Shown here one piece after another: positions 9,095 through 18,424 of a stretch of DNA of 64,000 nt (position 1 is its first letter; each line of letters opens with the position of its first letter). Below the pieces are notes generated by a model. The model saw only the letters and a program-made list of their open reading frames with translations. It was not told where the DNA came from and made no database searches. This DNA is from Terrirhizobium terrae (GTDB lineage: Bacteria > Pseudomonadota > Alphaproteobacteria > Rhizobiales > Rhizobiaceae), in assembly GCF_030323265.1 (NCBI RefSeq), contig NZ_CP104992.1, positions 929,501 to 993,500 of the forward strand, given 5' to 3'. The translations under genes were made by a program, and so were the position numbers.

Positions 9095-9811
9095 ATGAGA
9101 TTCGGCAAGACCAATGGCTGGAGCCCCGATGACAAGCCGCCTGGCGGCGGCAGCAAATTGCTGTCCCGAAACAGCGGGTTACGCCGACTTGCAAGACGCC
9201 TGATCCTCCTGTTTTTCGTCGCCATTGCCATCCTGGGCGGCGGTTTTCTCTGGTTCGCCGATTCGGTGACGTCGCTGCGTGCGCCTGATGGCGTGAAGGC
9301 CGATGCCATTGTCGTGCTGACCGGAGGCTATCTCAGGATCGAACAGGCGCTGGGCCTGTTGCGCGACGGAGCGGGAAAGCGGCTGCTCATCTCCGGCGCC
9401 CACCCGACCACCACGCCGAACCAGATCTGCAGGGCGACCCAGGCATCTGCCGATCTCTTCGACTGTTGCGTCGACATCGGCTACGACGCGATCGACACGA
9501 TCGGCAATGCCAACGAGATTGCCCGCTGGATCCACGAGCATGACTACAAGTCCGTTCTCGTGGTGACGAACAATTACCACATGCTGCGCAGCCTGCATGA
9601 GCTGCGCCGCGCCGATCCCGGCACCGAGTTTATCCCCTACCCCGTGATCAATGCCGATCTTGCCCGCCGCGCCTGGTTCACGGAACCCGACACGTTGCGC
9701 ACCATGCTCTCGGAATACGGCAAGGTCGTCCTCGCCTCGCTCAGGGACTGGATCGGCATGGAGCGCTGGAGCGGCCTCAGAACCGACGAGGACAGCCGCA
9801 AGGGCGGCTAG
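9095..9811 (+). CDS. YdcF/DUF218 family membrane protein
   Basis: A 238-residue protein with one N-terminal membrane helix (about residues 30-50) and an extracytoplasmic DUF218 domain. Family markers are ADAIVVLTGGYLRIEQAL, the LLISGAHP strand-turn, and VTNNYHMLRSLHEL. Members such as SanA/ElyC are linked to envelope integrity, but the biochemical role is unknown. It follows ftsX by 68 bases on the same strand and precedes plsC; this ftsEX-YdcF-plsC order is typical of rhizobia. Confidence 0.88.
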   Translation: MRFGKTNGWSPDDKPPGGGSKLLSRNSGLRRLARRLILLFFVAIAILGGGFLWFADSVTSLRAPDGVKADAIVVLTGGYLRIEQALGLLRDGAGKRLLISGAHPTTTPNQICRATQASADLFDCCVDIGYDAIDTIGNANEIARWIHEHDYKSVLVVTNNYHMLRSLHELRRADPGTEFIPYPVINADLARRAWFTEPDTLRTMLSEYGKVVLASLRDWIGMERWSGLRTDEDSRKGG

Positions 9812-9987
9812 GGGAGCGACCAAGGGGGCGACCAGGGCGCAGCGCTCTGAGAACCGCCCCTGCCTAGGTCAGACCCTTTTTTCCACGCACGATCTCGTGT
9901 AGGCAACGCCTGTACTTAGGTTCAAAAGGGTTACGGCGCCCTCGGCATGTGATCTGTCACACGCGGCGTTGTAGAGGATGCCATCAC

Positions 9988-10778
9988 ATGCTGCTGCTGC
10001 GCTCGGTTCTGTTCAACACCGCCTTCTACCTCAATCTGTTCGGGCGCATGATCATCCTGTCGCCGATCTATTTCCTGCTGCCGCGCAAATCCGCCTTCCG
10101 CATCCCGAAAGCCTGGGCCTCGTCCAACAACTGGCTGATGAAGAATATCGTCGGCGCCACCTTCGAGATCGAAGGACTGGAAAACATCCCGGAAGGCGGC
10201 TGCATCTTCGCACCCAAGCATCAATCCGCCTGGGATACGTTCGCGCTCCTGCCCTGGCAGCGTGACCCGGTCTATATCCTCAAGCGCGAACTGATGTGGA
10301 TCCCGCTCTTCGGCTGGTATGTCGCCAAGCAGAAGATGATCCCCGTCAATCGCGGCGCCCGTGGCAAGGTCATGGTCGAGGTGATGAAGCGCACCAAGGA
10401 GGAGATGGACGCCGGACGCCAGCTCATCATCTATCCCGAGGAACGCGCCGCGCACCGGGCGCCGAGCCCGAATATCGCTACGGTATCGCCCGCATCTATC
10501 GCGACATCCAGGTCCCCGTGGTGCCGATCGTCGCCCATTGGGGCCTGTTCTGGGGCCGCCGCAAGCTGATCAAACATCCCGGCCGCTTCAAGGTGAAGAT
10601 CCTGCCGCCGATCCAGCCGGGCATGGACCCGGACGCCTTCTACGCACACCTGATCGAAACGCTGGAGACGGCAAGCGACCAGCTTCTGATCGAGACCGTG
10701 GAGGCGAACCCGCATCTACCGCTACCTCCGACAGCTGCCAAACGGCTAGCGGAGCTTCGCGCCAAGCCGGCTGCCTAG
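9988..10778 (+). pseudogene. plsC: 1-acyl-sn-glycerol-3-phosphate acyltransferase, frameshifted as read
   Basis: PlsC transfers the second acyl chain to lysophosphatidic acid in membrane phospholipid synthesis. The acyltransferase HX4D motif is HQSAWD (about residue 76). The second motif, EGTR, is broken exactly in the middle: the frame reads YPEE RAAHR, while insertion of one G near 10440 gives YPEGTRRAPGAEPEYRYGIARIY and continues unbroken to the TAG at 10776. An N-terminal hydrophobic segment anchors it. The start ATG 9988 follows AGAGGA. The protein is expected to be essential, so a sequencing deletion is the best explanation. The stop overlaps that of the opposing gene. Confidence 0.88.
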
Positions 10779-11325
10779 AGGATTGAAGGCGCGCTTGCGG
10801 CCTTAAGGACCTCCCCACGGCTTCCAGCCACTGGTCGCGGATGCCCATCTGCTGCAGATGGGCGACGGTATTCAGCACATAGGCGTCGTTCGGTCCCGAC
10901 TGGCCGTGGGATTTCATCACGATCCTGGCCGCCTCTTCCACGTTCAGACCGCCGGCATATTGTGCGTGATGACGATCGACCACATAGGTGACGGCCTGCG
11001 CACGTCGTCCTTCCGGAAGGCTGATAGGCAAGATGCGTTCCTGGTAGACATTGGTGATCAGTTCGCGCTTGCTCAGGTAATCCATGGCTCCGTCGCGGTC
11101 TTCGGCGGAAACGCGAAACGCCACCCCGCGGCAGGATCCGCCCCGATCAAGTCCCATCACAAGCCCGGGATGTTCTTGCGTTCCGCGATGGGCAACAGAC
11201 CAGACACAGAGCGACCGGCGAAAGCCTTGAACGCGGGCGGGCTGCCGCTCGACAAACGGAAATCCCGGATTCCACATCAGCGATCCGTAGCCAAACACCC
11301 AAAATTCGTCCATATCCCCCGCCAT
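10775..11325 (-). CDS. ChaC-family gamma-glutamylcyclotransferase
   Basis: Family members cleave glutathione to 5-oxoproline and Cys-Gly. The N-terminal FGYGSLMWNPGF loop is the substrate-binding signature. RELITNVYQERILP carries the catalytic glutamate region, and the domain ends with MGIRDQWLEAV as expected. As written, the frame then runs on through the antisense of plsC. Adding one G to the GGGG run near 10812 gives a natural end (GEVLKAASAPSIL and TAG at 10775-10777), so the long C-terminal extension is probably an artefact. The start is ATG 11325 or ATG 11313 (MDEFWVFGYG); the latter matches the usual family N-terminus. Convergent with plsC. Confidence 0.82.
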
Positions 11326-11365
11326 GCCGTCGCTTTATCTTGCGTCGCACCATTGGGAGAACAAC

Positions 11366-12370
11366 ATGGCAGCGTCAAGCCGAACCGGCATCAGCAGAAA
11401 ATTATGGATGCTCGCGAGCGCTGTCGTGCTCGTCATCGCGCTCTATACCGCCGGCTGGTTCTATGCCGCCTCCGTGCTGAAGGAAAACACGCTGGCGCTT
11501 CTCGGCCAGCAGACCGACGCTGGCGTCTCGGCGACATGCGAGAATGCCGATTATCGCGGCTATCCCTTCCGTATCGGCCTGTTTTGCTCAAAGGTCACTG
11601 TCGATGACAACGTCAACGGCATTTCCGGCAGTTTCGGCGCGCTGCGCTCTGCAGCGCAGGTCTATAATCCGACCCATATCGTCTGGGAACTGGATGCCCC
11701 TTCCGAGGTGCGCACAAGCCATGGCCTGACGATCTCGACCACCTGGCAAAGTCTGCAGTCCAGCCTGATCACCAAACTCAAAGGCGTGGAGCGGGCATCC
11801 ATGGTGCTGGAAAAATCGAAGACCAGCATCACATCATCCGCCATCGGCCAATCCTTCGATATCGCCGCTGGTCATTCCGAAATCCATCTGCGCCAGAACG
11901 GCTCGGATCTCGATGCCGCAATTCAGCTGACCAATGCCACGACGACAGCCGAGGGCCTGCCACAGCTTCTACCGCCGACCAATGCCAGCATCGACGTGAC
12001 GCTGGCAGGACGCGCCGGCCTTCTGGACGGAAGTGACCGGAACGGCATGGCCATGCAGGGATCGGAGGGCGAACTTCGCCAGCTCAAGGTGGACCTCGGT
12101 GAAGGCCAGGTGCTGACGCTGGCAGGTCCGTTCTCTTTCGATGACGAGGGGCGCATGTCCGGCAAGCTGAAACTGCGTGTCGAAGAGATCGAAGCCTGGC
12201 AGGAAAGCCTGGACCGGGCCTTCCCCGATCTTGCCTCGACGATCGAGACTGCGGCCAACATGCTGGCGGCGTTGGGCGGCGGCAGCGATGCGTCGATCGA
12301 CATCACCATCCGCCGCGGCAAGGTTCTGGCCGGCGGCCTGATCCCGATCGGCGAAATTCCGCCGATCTGA
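11366..12370 (+). CDS. DUF2125 family protein
   Basis: A 334-residue alphaproteobacterial conserved protein of unknown function. One N-terminal membrane helix or uncleaved signal (about residues 10-32) leads into an extracytoplasmic beta-rich region. The family hallmark is the early block ENADYRGYPFRIGLFCSK with two cysteines. ATG 11366 is preceded by GGGAGA; the in-frame ATG at 11324 lacks such a site and overlaps the divergent ChaC gene. It converges with tyrC, leaving a 12-base gap. No catalytic motif is visible. Confidence 0.85.
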   Translation: MAASSRTGISRKLWMLASAVVLVIALYTAGWFYAASVLKENTLALLGQQTDAGVSATCENADYRGYPFRIGLFCSKVTVDDNVNGISGSFGALRSAAQVYNPTHIVWELDAPSEVRTSHGLTISTTWQSLQSSLITKLKGVERASMVLEKSKTSITSSAIGQSFDIAAGHSEIHLRQNGSDLDAAIQLTNATTTAEGLPQLLPPTNASIDVTLAGRAGLLDGSDRNGMAMQGSEGELRQLKVDLGEGQVLTLAGPFSFDDEGRMSGKLKLRVEEIEAWQESLDRAFPDLASTIETAANMLAALGGGSDASIDITIRRGKVLAGGLIPIGEIPPI

Positions 12371-12382
12371 TCCGGTCGCAGC

Positions 12383-13312
12383 TTACTTCTTGGCGTCCAG
12401 CGCGTGCCGGCCGAAGTCCGGTGCATCGACATCCTGGCCGGCCTGGATGATCGACCGGCGGATCGCGCGGGTACGGGTAAAGAGCTCGAACAGCTTGTCG
12501 CCCTCGCCCCAGCGGATCGCCCGCTGCAGATAGGCGAGATCTTCCGAGAACCGCGCAAGCATTTCCAGGATAGCATCCCGGTTATGCAGGCAGACATCGC
12601 GCCACATGGTGGGATCGGATGCCGCAAGACGGGTGAAATCGCGGAAGCCGGAGGCCGAATACTTGATCACTTCCGATTCCGTCACCGTCTCCAGATCATC
12701 AGCCGTGCCGACGATATTGTAGGCGATGATATGCGGCAGATGCGAGACGATGGCGAGCACCTTGTCATGGTGTTCCGGGTCCATCTCGTCGATCCGCGAA
12801 CCGAGCGCTATCCAGAATGCCTTGAGCTTGTCGAGAGCGACCTGATCGGTTTCCGGCAGCGGCGTAAAAATGCACCAGCGGTCGCGGAACAGACCTGCGA
12901 AGCCGGCATCGGGCCCGGACTTTTCAGTACCCGCCAGCGGATGGCCGGGAATGAAATGGACGTTGTCGGGCATATGCGGCGCCATCTGTGCGATCACCGA
13001 AGCCTTGGTGGAACCGACATCGGTGACGATCGCGCCCGGCTTAAGGCTGCTCGCGATCTGCCTGGCGACGGCCTCGGAAGCTCCGACGGGCACCGAAACG
13101 ATGACGAGATCGGCACCCTTTACCGCATTGGCCGCGGACACAGTGTATTCCGTGCCGAGTTCAAGCTCCTCGGCGCGCTTCAGTGTCTCCTCGCTGCGCG
13201 TCGACACCACGACCTGGCTGGCGAGCCCGAGTTCCTTGACGTCGCGGGCAATCGACGAGCCGATCAGGCCGATGCCGATCAGCGCGATCCGCTCGAAATG
13301 CGGCTCACTCAT
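12383..13312 (-). CDS. tyrC: prephenate/arogenate (cyclohexadienyl) dehydrogenase
   Basis: Tyrosine-branch enzyme oxidising prephenate and/or arogenate with NAD(P). Its 309 residues show an N-terminal Rossmann fold ([17 protein letters not shown]), a VSVPVGA segment, the TDVGSTK block and the [11 protein letters not shown] active-site region, followed by an all-helical dimerisation domain. There is no chorismate mutase domain. It overlaps hisC by 4 bases (ATGA), so the two are co-translated; HisC-type enzymes in this position often also aminate aromatic acids, which fits the pairing. Substrate preference cannot be told from sequence. Confidence 0.92.
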   Translation of the reverse strand: MSEPHFERIALIGIGLIGSSIARDVKELGLASQVVVSTRSEETLKRAEELELGTEYTVSAANAVKGADLVIVSVPVGASEAVARQIASSLKPGAIVTDVGSTKASVIAQMAPHMPDNVHFIPGHPLAGTEKSGPDAGFAGLFRDRWCIFTPLPETDQVALDKLKAFWIALGSRIDEMDPEHHDKVLAIVSHLPHIIAYNIVGTADDLETVTESEVIKYSASGFRDFTRLAASDPTMWRDVCLHNRDAILEMLARFSEDLAYLQRAIRWGEGDKLFELFTRTRAIRRSIIQAGQDVDAPDFGRHALDAKK

Positions 13313-14418
13313 CCCTCACGCCCCATAAATTCACCGAGCGTCTCGATCACGCCGCGATTTGCCTCTTCCGAGCCAACGGTCATGCGCAGCGCGTTGGGCA
13401 GGCCATAGCCCTTCACTGCGCGCAGGATATAGCCGCGGCTGGTGAGGAAGGCGTCAGCATCGGGAGCCCGCTTGCCATCAACGTCAGGGAAGTGGATCAG
13501 CACGAAATTGGTGACCGACGGCGTGACCTTGAGGCCGATCGCCTCGAAGGCGTGCACCAGCTTGCCCATCCACAGCGCGTTGTGCTCGACGGCTTCGCCG
13601 ACGAAATCCTGGTCACGGATCGCGGCGGATCCGGCAGCGATTGCCGGCGCATTCATGTTGAACGGGCCGCGAACGCGGTTCAACGCATCGAGAACATTGG
13701 CCGGACCATACATCCAGCCGATGCGCAGTGCCGCGAGGCCATAGACCTTCGAGAAGGTGCGGCACATGACGACATTCCTGTTCGACGAAACGAGCTCGAC
13801 ACCGGCCTCATAATCGTTCTTGCGGACATATTCCGCATAAGCCGCGTCGAGGACGAGGATGACGTTCTTCGGCAGGCCGGCATGCAGGCGACGGATATCT
13901 GCAACCGGAACATAGGTGCCGGTCGGATTACCGGGATTGGCGATGAAGACGAGTTTGGTCTTCTCGGTCACGGCGGCAAGGATCGCGTCCACATCGACGG
14001 TGTAATCCTTCTCCGGCACTTCGATCGCCTTGGCGCCGGCGCCCATGATCTGGATCTTGTAGACGAGGAAACCGTGCTGGGTGATGATCGCCTCGTCGCC
14101 CGTGCCCAGATAGACATGGCAGAGCAGGCCGAGGAGTTCATCCGAGCCGTTACCGCACATGATGTTGGCAACGTTCAGTCCATGCACGGAAGCGATCGCT
14201 TCACGCAGGGCAAGAGCCTGACCGTCGGGATAGAGTTCCAGATGGCCTGCGGACTGGCGGAAGGCTTCGATCGCCTTTGGGCTGGCGCCGAGCGGCGTCT
14301 CGTTGGAGGAAAGCTTGAAGACCCGCGAGACGCCCGGAGCATGTTCCTTGCCGGGCACATAGGCGGCGATGTCCAGAATGCCTGGACGCGGAACGGGCTC
14401 ATTCGCAACGATGCTCAT
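13309..14418 (-). CDS. hisC: histidinol-phosphate aminotransferase
   Basis: Class I/II PLP aminotransferase of 369 residues, full length. Family marks are [15 protein letters not shown] near the N-terminus, [23 protein letters not shown], and [14 protein letters not shown] containing the PLP lysine. It acts in histidine synthesis and, in this genomic pairing with tyrC, may also transaminate prephenate or phenylpyruvates. The ATG at 14418 is the first in-frame start with a normal N-terminus. Rhizobia usually carry more than one hisC-like gene, so this one may not be the histidine-specific copy. Confidence 0.93.
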   Translation of the reverse strand: MSIVANEPVPRPGILDIAAYVPGKEHAPGVSRVFKLSSNETPLGASPKAIEAFRQSAGHLELYPDGQALALREAIASVHGLNVANIMCGNGSDELLGLLCHVYLGTGDEAIITQHGFLVYKIQIMGAGAKAIEVPEKDYTVDVDAILAAVTEKTKLVFIANPGNPTGTYVPVADIRRLHAGLPKNVILVLDAAYAEYVRKNDYEAGVELVSSNRNVVMCRTFSKVYGLAALRIGWMYGPANVLDALNRVRGPFNMNAPAIAAGSAAIRDQDFVGEAVEHNALWMGKLVHAFEAIGLKVTPSVTNFVLIHFPDVDGKRAPDADAFLTSRGYILRAVKGYGLPNALRMTVGSEEANRGVIETLGEFMGREG

Positions 14419-14582
14419 CGGATCTACCTTCTCGGAAATGCCTGCAACGACAGGGAATGCGAAGGCATTAAATCTGAAACATGCCTTTGTCGAGAGCGAG
14501 TATCTGCGGCACCTCGAATGCGGGTGTCGGAACGATCCCTGCCGGGACGTCTTTCAGACGAACCATGCGCAAGGAGGATATC

Positions 14583-15012
14583 ATGGGCACGGGAGATCAC
14601 GACGACATCAGGGCCTTGATGCACGACTGGGCAGAGGCCTTGCGACAGAAAAATGCAGCCGGGATCATGGAGTGCGAGATCCGCCACGATCCGAGCGTTC
14701 ACGCTCGCGCCGCCGCTGCAGCAAAGCGTCGGCGACGGTGCGGAGCTGCAGGCCTGGCTCGACACTTGGGAAGGCCCGCTGGAATTCGAGATCCGCGATA
14801 CGGATCTGCGTCTCGGCGGCGATATCGCCTGGTGTTCGGCATTTGCCTGGCTTGGCGGCGACAAGATCGGTCAGGGCAAGGTTGGCTTCTGGTATCGCCT
14901 CACACTCGCCTTCGCGCGGGAGGACGGCCGCTGGCGGATCGTCCACACCCATGAGTCCGTGCCATTCTCGATGGACGGAGAGCCGCTCGGGTTGTTCGAT
15001 CTGAAGCCTTAG
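14583..15012 (+). pseudogene. NTF2-like/SnoaL-type (DUF4440-like) protein, frameshifted as read
   Basis: A small alpha+beta cone-fold protein of about 142 residues. The start ATG 14583 has a near-perfect AAGGAGG site. The N-terminal helix (DDIRALMHDWAEALRQKNAA) is in one frame. The rest (FTLAPPLQQS, LQAWLDTWEGPLEFEIRD, GFWYRLTLAFAREDGRWRIVH) is in the next frame, with the switch near 14690-14710, explained by one surplus base. WRIVHTHESVPF is the usual NTF2-like ending. Function in the family is diverse (often ketosteroid isomerase-like), so none is assigned. Its stop overlaps the opposing methyltransferase gene by 4 bases. Confidence 0.7.
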
Positions 15013-15752
15013 GTGCGATCCCGGGTCGTGCGAACGCCCTGCGGTGTGAGCACTGGCACGAACACTCGCCGCGAGGAGCGCGCGGCGACCGGCAGGCCCT
15101 GATAGAGCCGCTTTTGCGCCTCGAGCACGAGCACGCCTGAAAACACCGGCCAGAAACGGCGCCCCATGCGCTCGAAAATATGCCGCAGCTTGAGCACGGT
15201 CTTGACCTTGGATGGCGGGAAGAACAGCGCCTCAGCCGTGGCGCCGGGGGTGAAATTCGCCTCGCGCAGCAGCGTCGTCAGCTGGCTGCGGGAATAGGGG
15301 CGGCCCGAGCCGAAGGGCGTGTGCTCCATACGCGCCCAGACGCCACGACGATTGGGAACAACGATGACGAGCCGCCCGCCCGGCGCCAGAACGCGCCAGA
15401 CTTCCTTCAGGCTCTCGCGCGGATTTTCCGCGAATTCCAGCGAATGCACCATGAGCACCCGATCGACCGAACTGTCCGGCAGCGGCAGCTCCTCGTCGAA
15501 GACCAGCGCGGTGGAGGACAGCTCGCCCACGGGCCAGTTCACCGCCCCCTGCCCCGCCGGCATGAAAGCGAAGGTACGCTCCGTATCGGCCCGGAACCGG
15601 TCGAGATAGGGCACCGCATATCCAAGCCCCACCAGCCGTTCCTCCGGCAAACGCGCCCAGAGCGAGGTGAGCGCCATCGCAATCGAGTGCTCAGCGAGCC
15701 GGCCGAGCGAGGAGTGATAGAACTGGCGGAGATCAACGATATCGACGGACAA
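15009..15752 (-). CDS. class I SAM-dependent methyltransferase
   Basis: About 247 residues. The SAM-binding region is atypical (RLVGLGYAVPYLDRF rather than a clear GxGxG). The later methyltransferase blocks are clear: LPLPDSSVDRVLMVHSLEF (motif II-like) and EVWRVLAPGGRLVIVVPNR (motif III). The start chosen is TTG 15752 (MSVDIVDLRQFY), because longer readings run into the divergent gloB gene. Rhizobial homologues beginning with similar residues next to gloB are familiar. The substrate is unknown; it is not a ribosomal or UbiE-type enzyme by motif. Confidence 0.8.
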   Translation of the reverse strand: MSVDIVDLRQFYHSSLGRLAEHSIAMALTSLWARLPEERLVGLGYAVPYLDRFRADTERTFAFMPAGQGAVNWPVGELSSTALVFDEELPLPDSSVDRVLMVHSLEFAENPRESLKEVWRVLAPGGRLVIVVPNRRGVWARMEHTPFGSGRPYSRSQLTTLLREANFTPGATAEALFFPPSKVKTVLKLRHIFERMGRRFWPVFSGVLVLEAQKRLYQGLPVAARSSRRVFVPVLTPQGVRTTRDRT

Positions 15753-15841
15753 GATAAAAATGCTCGTGTTCGGTGGTTGGTTTCGCGGGTACCGCTCTCT
15801 ACATTGTTGCACGACAAGCGTTGAGCAATAGGTGCATGTTG

Positions 15842-16611
15842 ATGAGGCCTTTGGAAATCGAAGTTTTTCCTGCCGGAGCGATAATTTCGGCGTTCTGTTG
15901 CATGATCCGGAAAGCGGATTGACGGCGTCGATCGATGCCCCGGAGGAAAAGCCGATCCTGGAAGCCGCCGGCCGCCGAGGCTGGAAGATCACCCATATCC
16001 TCACCACCCATCATCACACCGATCATGTGGAAGCAAACCTTGCGCTGAAGGAACGTTTCGGACTTGAGATCATCGGCCCGGTCAACGAGGCGGTCGCCAT
16101 TCCCGGTCTTGATAAAACCGTCACCGATGGCGACGAGTTTCAGTTCGGCGAACATCCGGTCCGCGTCATCGAGACGCCCGGCCACACGGCCGGTCATATC
16201 TGTTTCCATTTCCCGGACGACAAGATCCTGTTTTCTGCCGACACCCTGTTTGCGCTCGGCTGCGGCCGCCTGTTCGAACGCCCGGCCGCCGATATGTGGC
16301 ATTCGCTGCAGAAACTCGCCGTACTTCCGGACGAGACCGCGATCTATTTCGGCCATGAATACACGCTCTCCAACGCTCGGTTTGCGCTGACGATCGATCC
16401 CGACAACGAGCGGCTTCAGGCGCGTGCGGCCGAGATCGAGGAGATGCGGGCCGAGGGCAAGTTCACCATCCCAACGATGATGGGACTGGAGAAGGAAACC
16501 AATCCCTTCCTGCGCGCCGCCGATCCCGCGATCCGTCGCAATCTCTTGATGGAAGGCAAGACGAACGAGGAAGTCTTCGCCGAAATTCGCAAGCGCAAGG
16601 ACAATTTCTAA
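15842..16611 (+). CDS. gloB: hydroxyacylglutathione hydrolase (glyoxalase II)
   Basis: Metallo-beta-lactamase-fold enzyme that hydrolyses S-lactoylglutathione to lactate and glutathione in methylglyoxal detoxification. The dinuclear metal motif is THHHTDH, followed by the TPGHTAGH histidine and [16 protein letters not shown] with the bridging Asp; a C-terminal helical domain binds glutathione. The expected N-terminus (MRPLEIEVF...) begins at ATG 15842, or ATG 15836, but leaves frame at a T5 run near 15862-15866. One extra T gives [16 protein letters not shown]. Read without correction, the frame starts at GTG 15832 with an unnatural N-terminus. Divergent from the methyltransferase. Confidence 0.92.
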
Positions 16612-16626
16612 CCGAGGGCGTCAGAC

Positions 16627-17052
16627 ATGGCTCGGCAGACCGCAGAAGAGATCATCACCACACTCGGCATGCAGCGCCACCCGGAAGGCGGCTGGTTTGT
16701 CGAGACATTTCGCGATGGCGACGGCACAGGACGCGATGCTTCAACGGCGATCTATTACCTGCTGCAGGCGGGCGAGCGCTCCCATTGGCACCGTGTCCGC
16801 GATGCCGCCGAGGTCTGGCATTTTTATGCAGGCGACCCGCTGCTGTTGAGGATTTCAGACGGAAAGGCGATCGAGGAAATCCGTCTCGGACCCGATCTCG
16901 CCGCGGGTGAACGCCCGCAGGGCATCGTTCCAGCAGATGCGTGGCAGGCCGCAGAACCGCTCGGCGCCTACACGCTCGTCGGCTGCACAGTGGCGCCGGG
17001 CTTCGAATTTTCAAGCTTTGAAATGGCCGAGCCCGGCTGGGAGCCGGGGTGA
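16627..17052 (+). CDS. DUF985-family cupin
   Basis: A 141-residue RmlC-like cupin. Family marks are HPEGGWFVETFRD at the start, TAIYYLLQAGERSHWHRV (metal-type His cluster), EVWHFYAGDPLLL, and VGCTVAPGFEFSSFEMA at the C-terminus, which is the usual DUF985 ending. The role is unknown; some members are annotated as sugar epimerase-like without proof. It starts 15 bases after gloB on the same strand and is likely co-transcribed. Confidence 0.87.
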   Translation: MARQTAEEIITTLGMQRHPEGGWFVETFRDGDGTGRDASTAIYYLLQAGERSHWHRVRDAAEVWHFYAGDPLLLRISDGKAIEEIRLGPDLAAGERPQGIVPADAWQAAEPLGAYTLVGCTVAPGFEFSSFEMAEPGWEPG

Positions 17053-17071
17053 TTGCCGGAAGGATATCGGC

Positions 17072-17197
17072 TCAATCGCGCGGGGGCTTACCGTATTTGC
17101 GGTCGTGAGCGCGAATTGTGAGATAAGCGTAAAGCGAACCTCCAGCCGCGATACAGAACGGAAGGATCACAAACGCAAATATCTGCAGATTTGTCAT
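17072..17197 (-). CDS. putative 41-residue single-pass membrane protein
   Basis: Short open frame beginning ATG 17197, with GGAGG seven bases upstream, and ending TGA at 17072. It starts MTNLQIFAFVILPFCIAAGG and continues as a hydrophobic helix to about residue 27, then a short basic, hydrophilic tail (HDRKYGKPPRD). This single-helix plus positive-inside tail layout, the strong ribosome site and the tandem position 35 bases behind another tiny membrane-protein frame argue for a real gene. No family is recognised and no function is assigned. Confidence 0.6.
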   Translation of the reverse strand: MTNLQIFAFVILPFCIAAGGSLYAYLTIRAHDRKYGKPPRD

Positions 17198-17232
17198 AGC
17201 AGCCTCCGCAAGACGTACTTACCAGATAGATG

Positions 17233-17397
17233 TCATATGCCGGCCGTTAAAAGCCAAGATGTCACAGCCACCATGAAGGGCAACACCCTTATTTGCGCGC
17301 TTGCAAATGTGTAAAGCGCCGCTGCGATCGGTGCAAAAACTCCTACCGTCAGACAAGACGTCGAAGCGCGGTCGAAGGAGTTGGCGATATATTTCAT
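17233..17397 (-). CDS. putative 54-residue two-pass membrane protein
   Basis: Starts at ATG 17397 (MKYIANSFDRAS) behind a GAGAGA purine run; an upstream in-frame ATG at 17421 is also possible. Two hydrophobic stretches are visible, CLTVGVFAPIAAALYTF and VLPFMVAVTSWLLTAGI, separated by a short polar loop. It ends at TGA 17233. The downstream 41-residue frame follows on the same strand. No known family is recognised; a toxin or holin role would be speculation. Confidence 0.5.
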   Translation of the reverse strand: MKYIANSFDRASTSCLTVGVFAPIAAALYTFASAQIRVLPFMVAVTSWLLTAGI

Positions 17398-17501
17398 TCT
17401 CTCATTATGAACAGTCGACATGGTTCAAAAGACCGGCTGAAATCCTCTATAGCCTAGCAACAAAAAGCGCCGCATCACAATCGAATATCGCGCCCAGGTT
17501 G

Positions 17502-18389
17502 CTATTCCGCAACCGCCGCAGCGCCCTTCTTCGGCCGGATCATCTCCTTCGCCGCCAGCACCGCGCCTCCCGTGATCAGCATGCAGGCCAATAGGATGCG
17601 CCAGCTCGGCTCGGCGAATCCGGTCAGGAGCAGTATGACGGTGGAGAGCAGTGGCGCAGCATAGCTAGCCGCACCGATCACCTGGATGTCGCCGTTCTTC
17701 ACGCCATAATCCCACGCATAGAAGGCAGCGCCGACCGGCAGCAGGCCGAGGCCGATCACGGCCAGCCATTCACCGCCATTGGCCGGCCAGACGGTCGTTT
17801 CGAGGGCTAGATGGCAGACGAGCGACAGGAGCGAGGTGCCAAGGCAGAAGCCGGTCACGACATCGGTCGACACGCGGTCGAGGCGGCGCGTCAGGAGTGA
17901 GTAGCCCGACCATGTGAAGGCGCAGAGGAAGGCCGCGCCATAGCCCACGAGATAGGACTGGTCGAAGGAGACGCCGTTGCGCGACACGATCGCGACCGTG
18001 CCGCAGAGGCCAGCAAGCGCACCCACCACATGATACCAGCGCAGCCTCTCACCCGGCAGCAGCGCCGAGCCGACGACGATCAGCAGCGGCCAGAGATACG
18101 CGATCAGTCCGGCTTCAACGGCCGGCGCGTTACGCAGGGCGGTGAAATACAGAAAATGATAGCCGAACAGGCCGGCAATGCCGACGATCCAGACCTTGGC
18201 CGGTTGCTTCAGCAGCTTGATGCGCTCAGGCTTCAGCGCGAGCAGCACAAGGCCCGGCATGCTGCCGATCGCAAAGGTCATGGCATTCATCTGGAAAGGC
18301 GGAACGCTGCCGGATGCAGCCGTCATGAGTGCCAGCAGCGACCACATCAGAATTGCGGTGAAGCCGATCAGAGTACCCCGTAATTTCAA
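17502..18389 (-). CDS. EamA/DMT-family exporter, YddG-like
   Basis: Drug/metabolite transporter of 295 residues with about ten hydrophobic helices in two EamA repeats (roughly 1-135 and 145-285). The start GTLIGFTAILMWSLLALMT, the loop ALRNAPAVEAGLIAYLWPLLIV and the late YAWDYGVKNGDIQVIGAASY resemble the aromatic amino acid exporter group typified by YddG. The substrate is inferred from family likeness only. The basic C-terminal tail is cytoplasmic. No cognate regulator gene lies beside it. Confidence 0.87.
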   Translation of the reverse strand: MKLRGTLIGFTAILMWSLLALMTAASGSVPPFQMNAMTFAIGSMPGLVLLALKPERIKLLKQPAKVWIVGIAGLFGYHFLYFTALRNAPAVEAGLIAYLWPLLIVVGSALLPGERLRWYHVVGALAGLCGTVAIVSRNGVSFDQSYLVGYGAAFLCAFTWSGYSLLTRRLDRVSTDVVTGFCLGTSLLSLVCHLALETTVWPANGGEWLAVIGLGLLPVGAAFYAWDYGVKNGDIQVIGAASYAAPLLSTVILLLTGFAEPSWRILLACMLITGGAVLAAKEMIRPKKGAAAVAE

Positions 18390-18424
18390 AGCCCAGATCC
18401 CCTTTTATCGCCCGGGCTGCCGCC

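Noticed and set aside
10588..10774. C-terminal extension of the ChaC-like protein
   Set aside because: It is the antisense of plsC; one extra G near 10812 gives a normal stop at 10775.
9988..10778. plsC and other frameshifted genes as an area of pseudogenes
   Set aside because: Breaks are isolated single bases spread over the whole window, with both sides conserved and essential genes affected; sequence error fits better.
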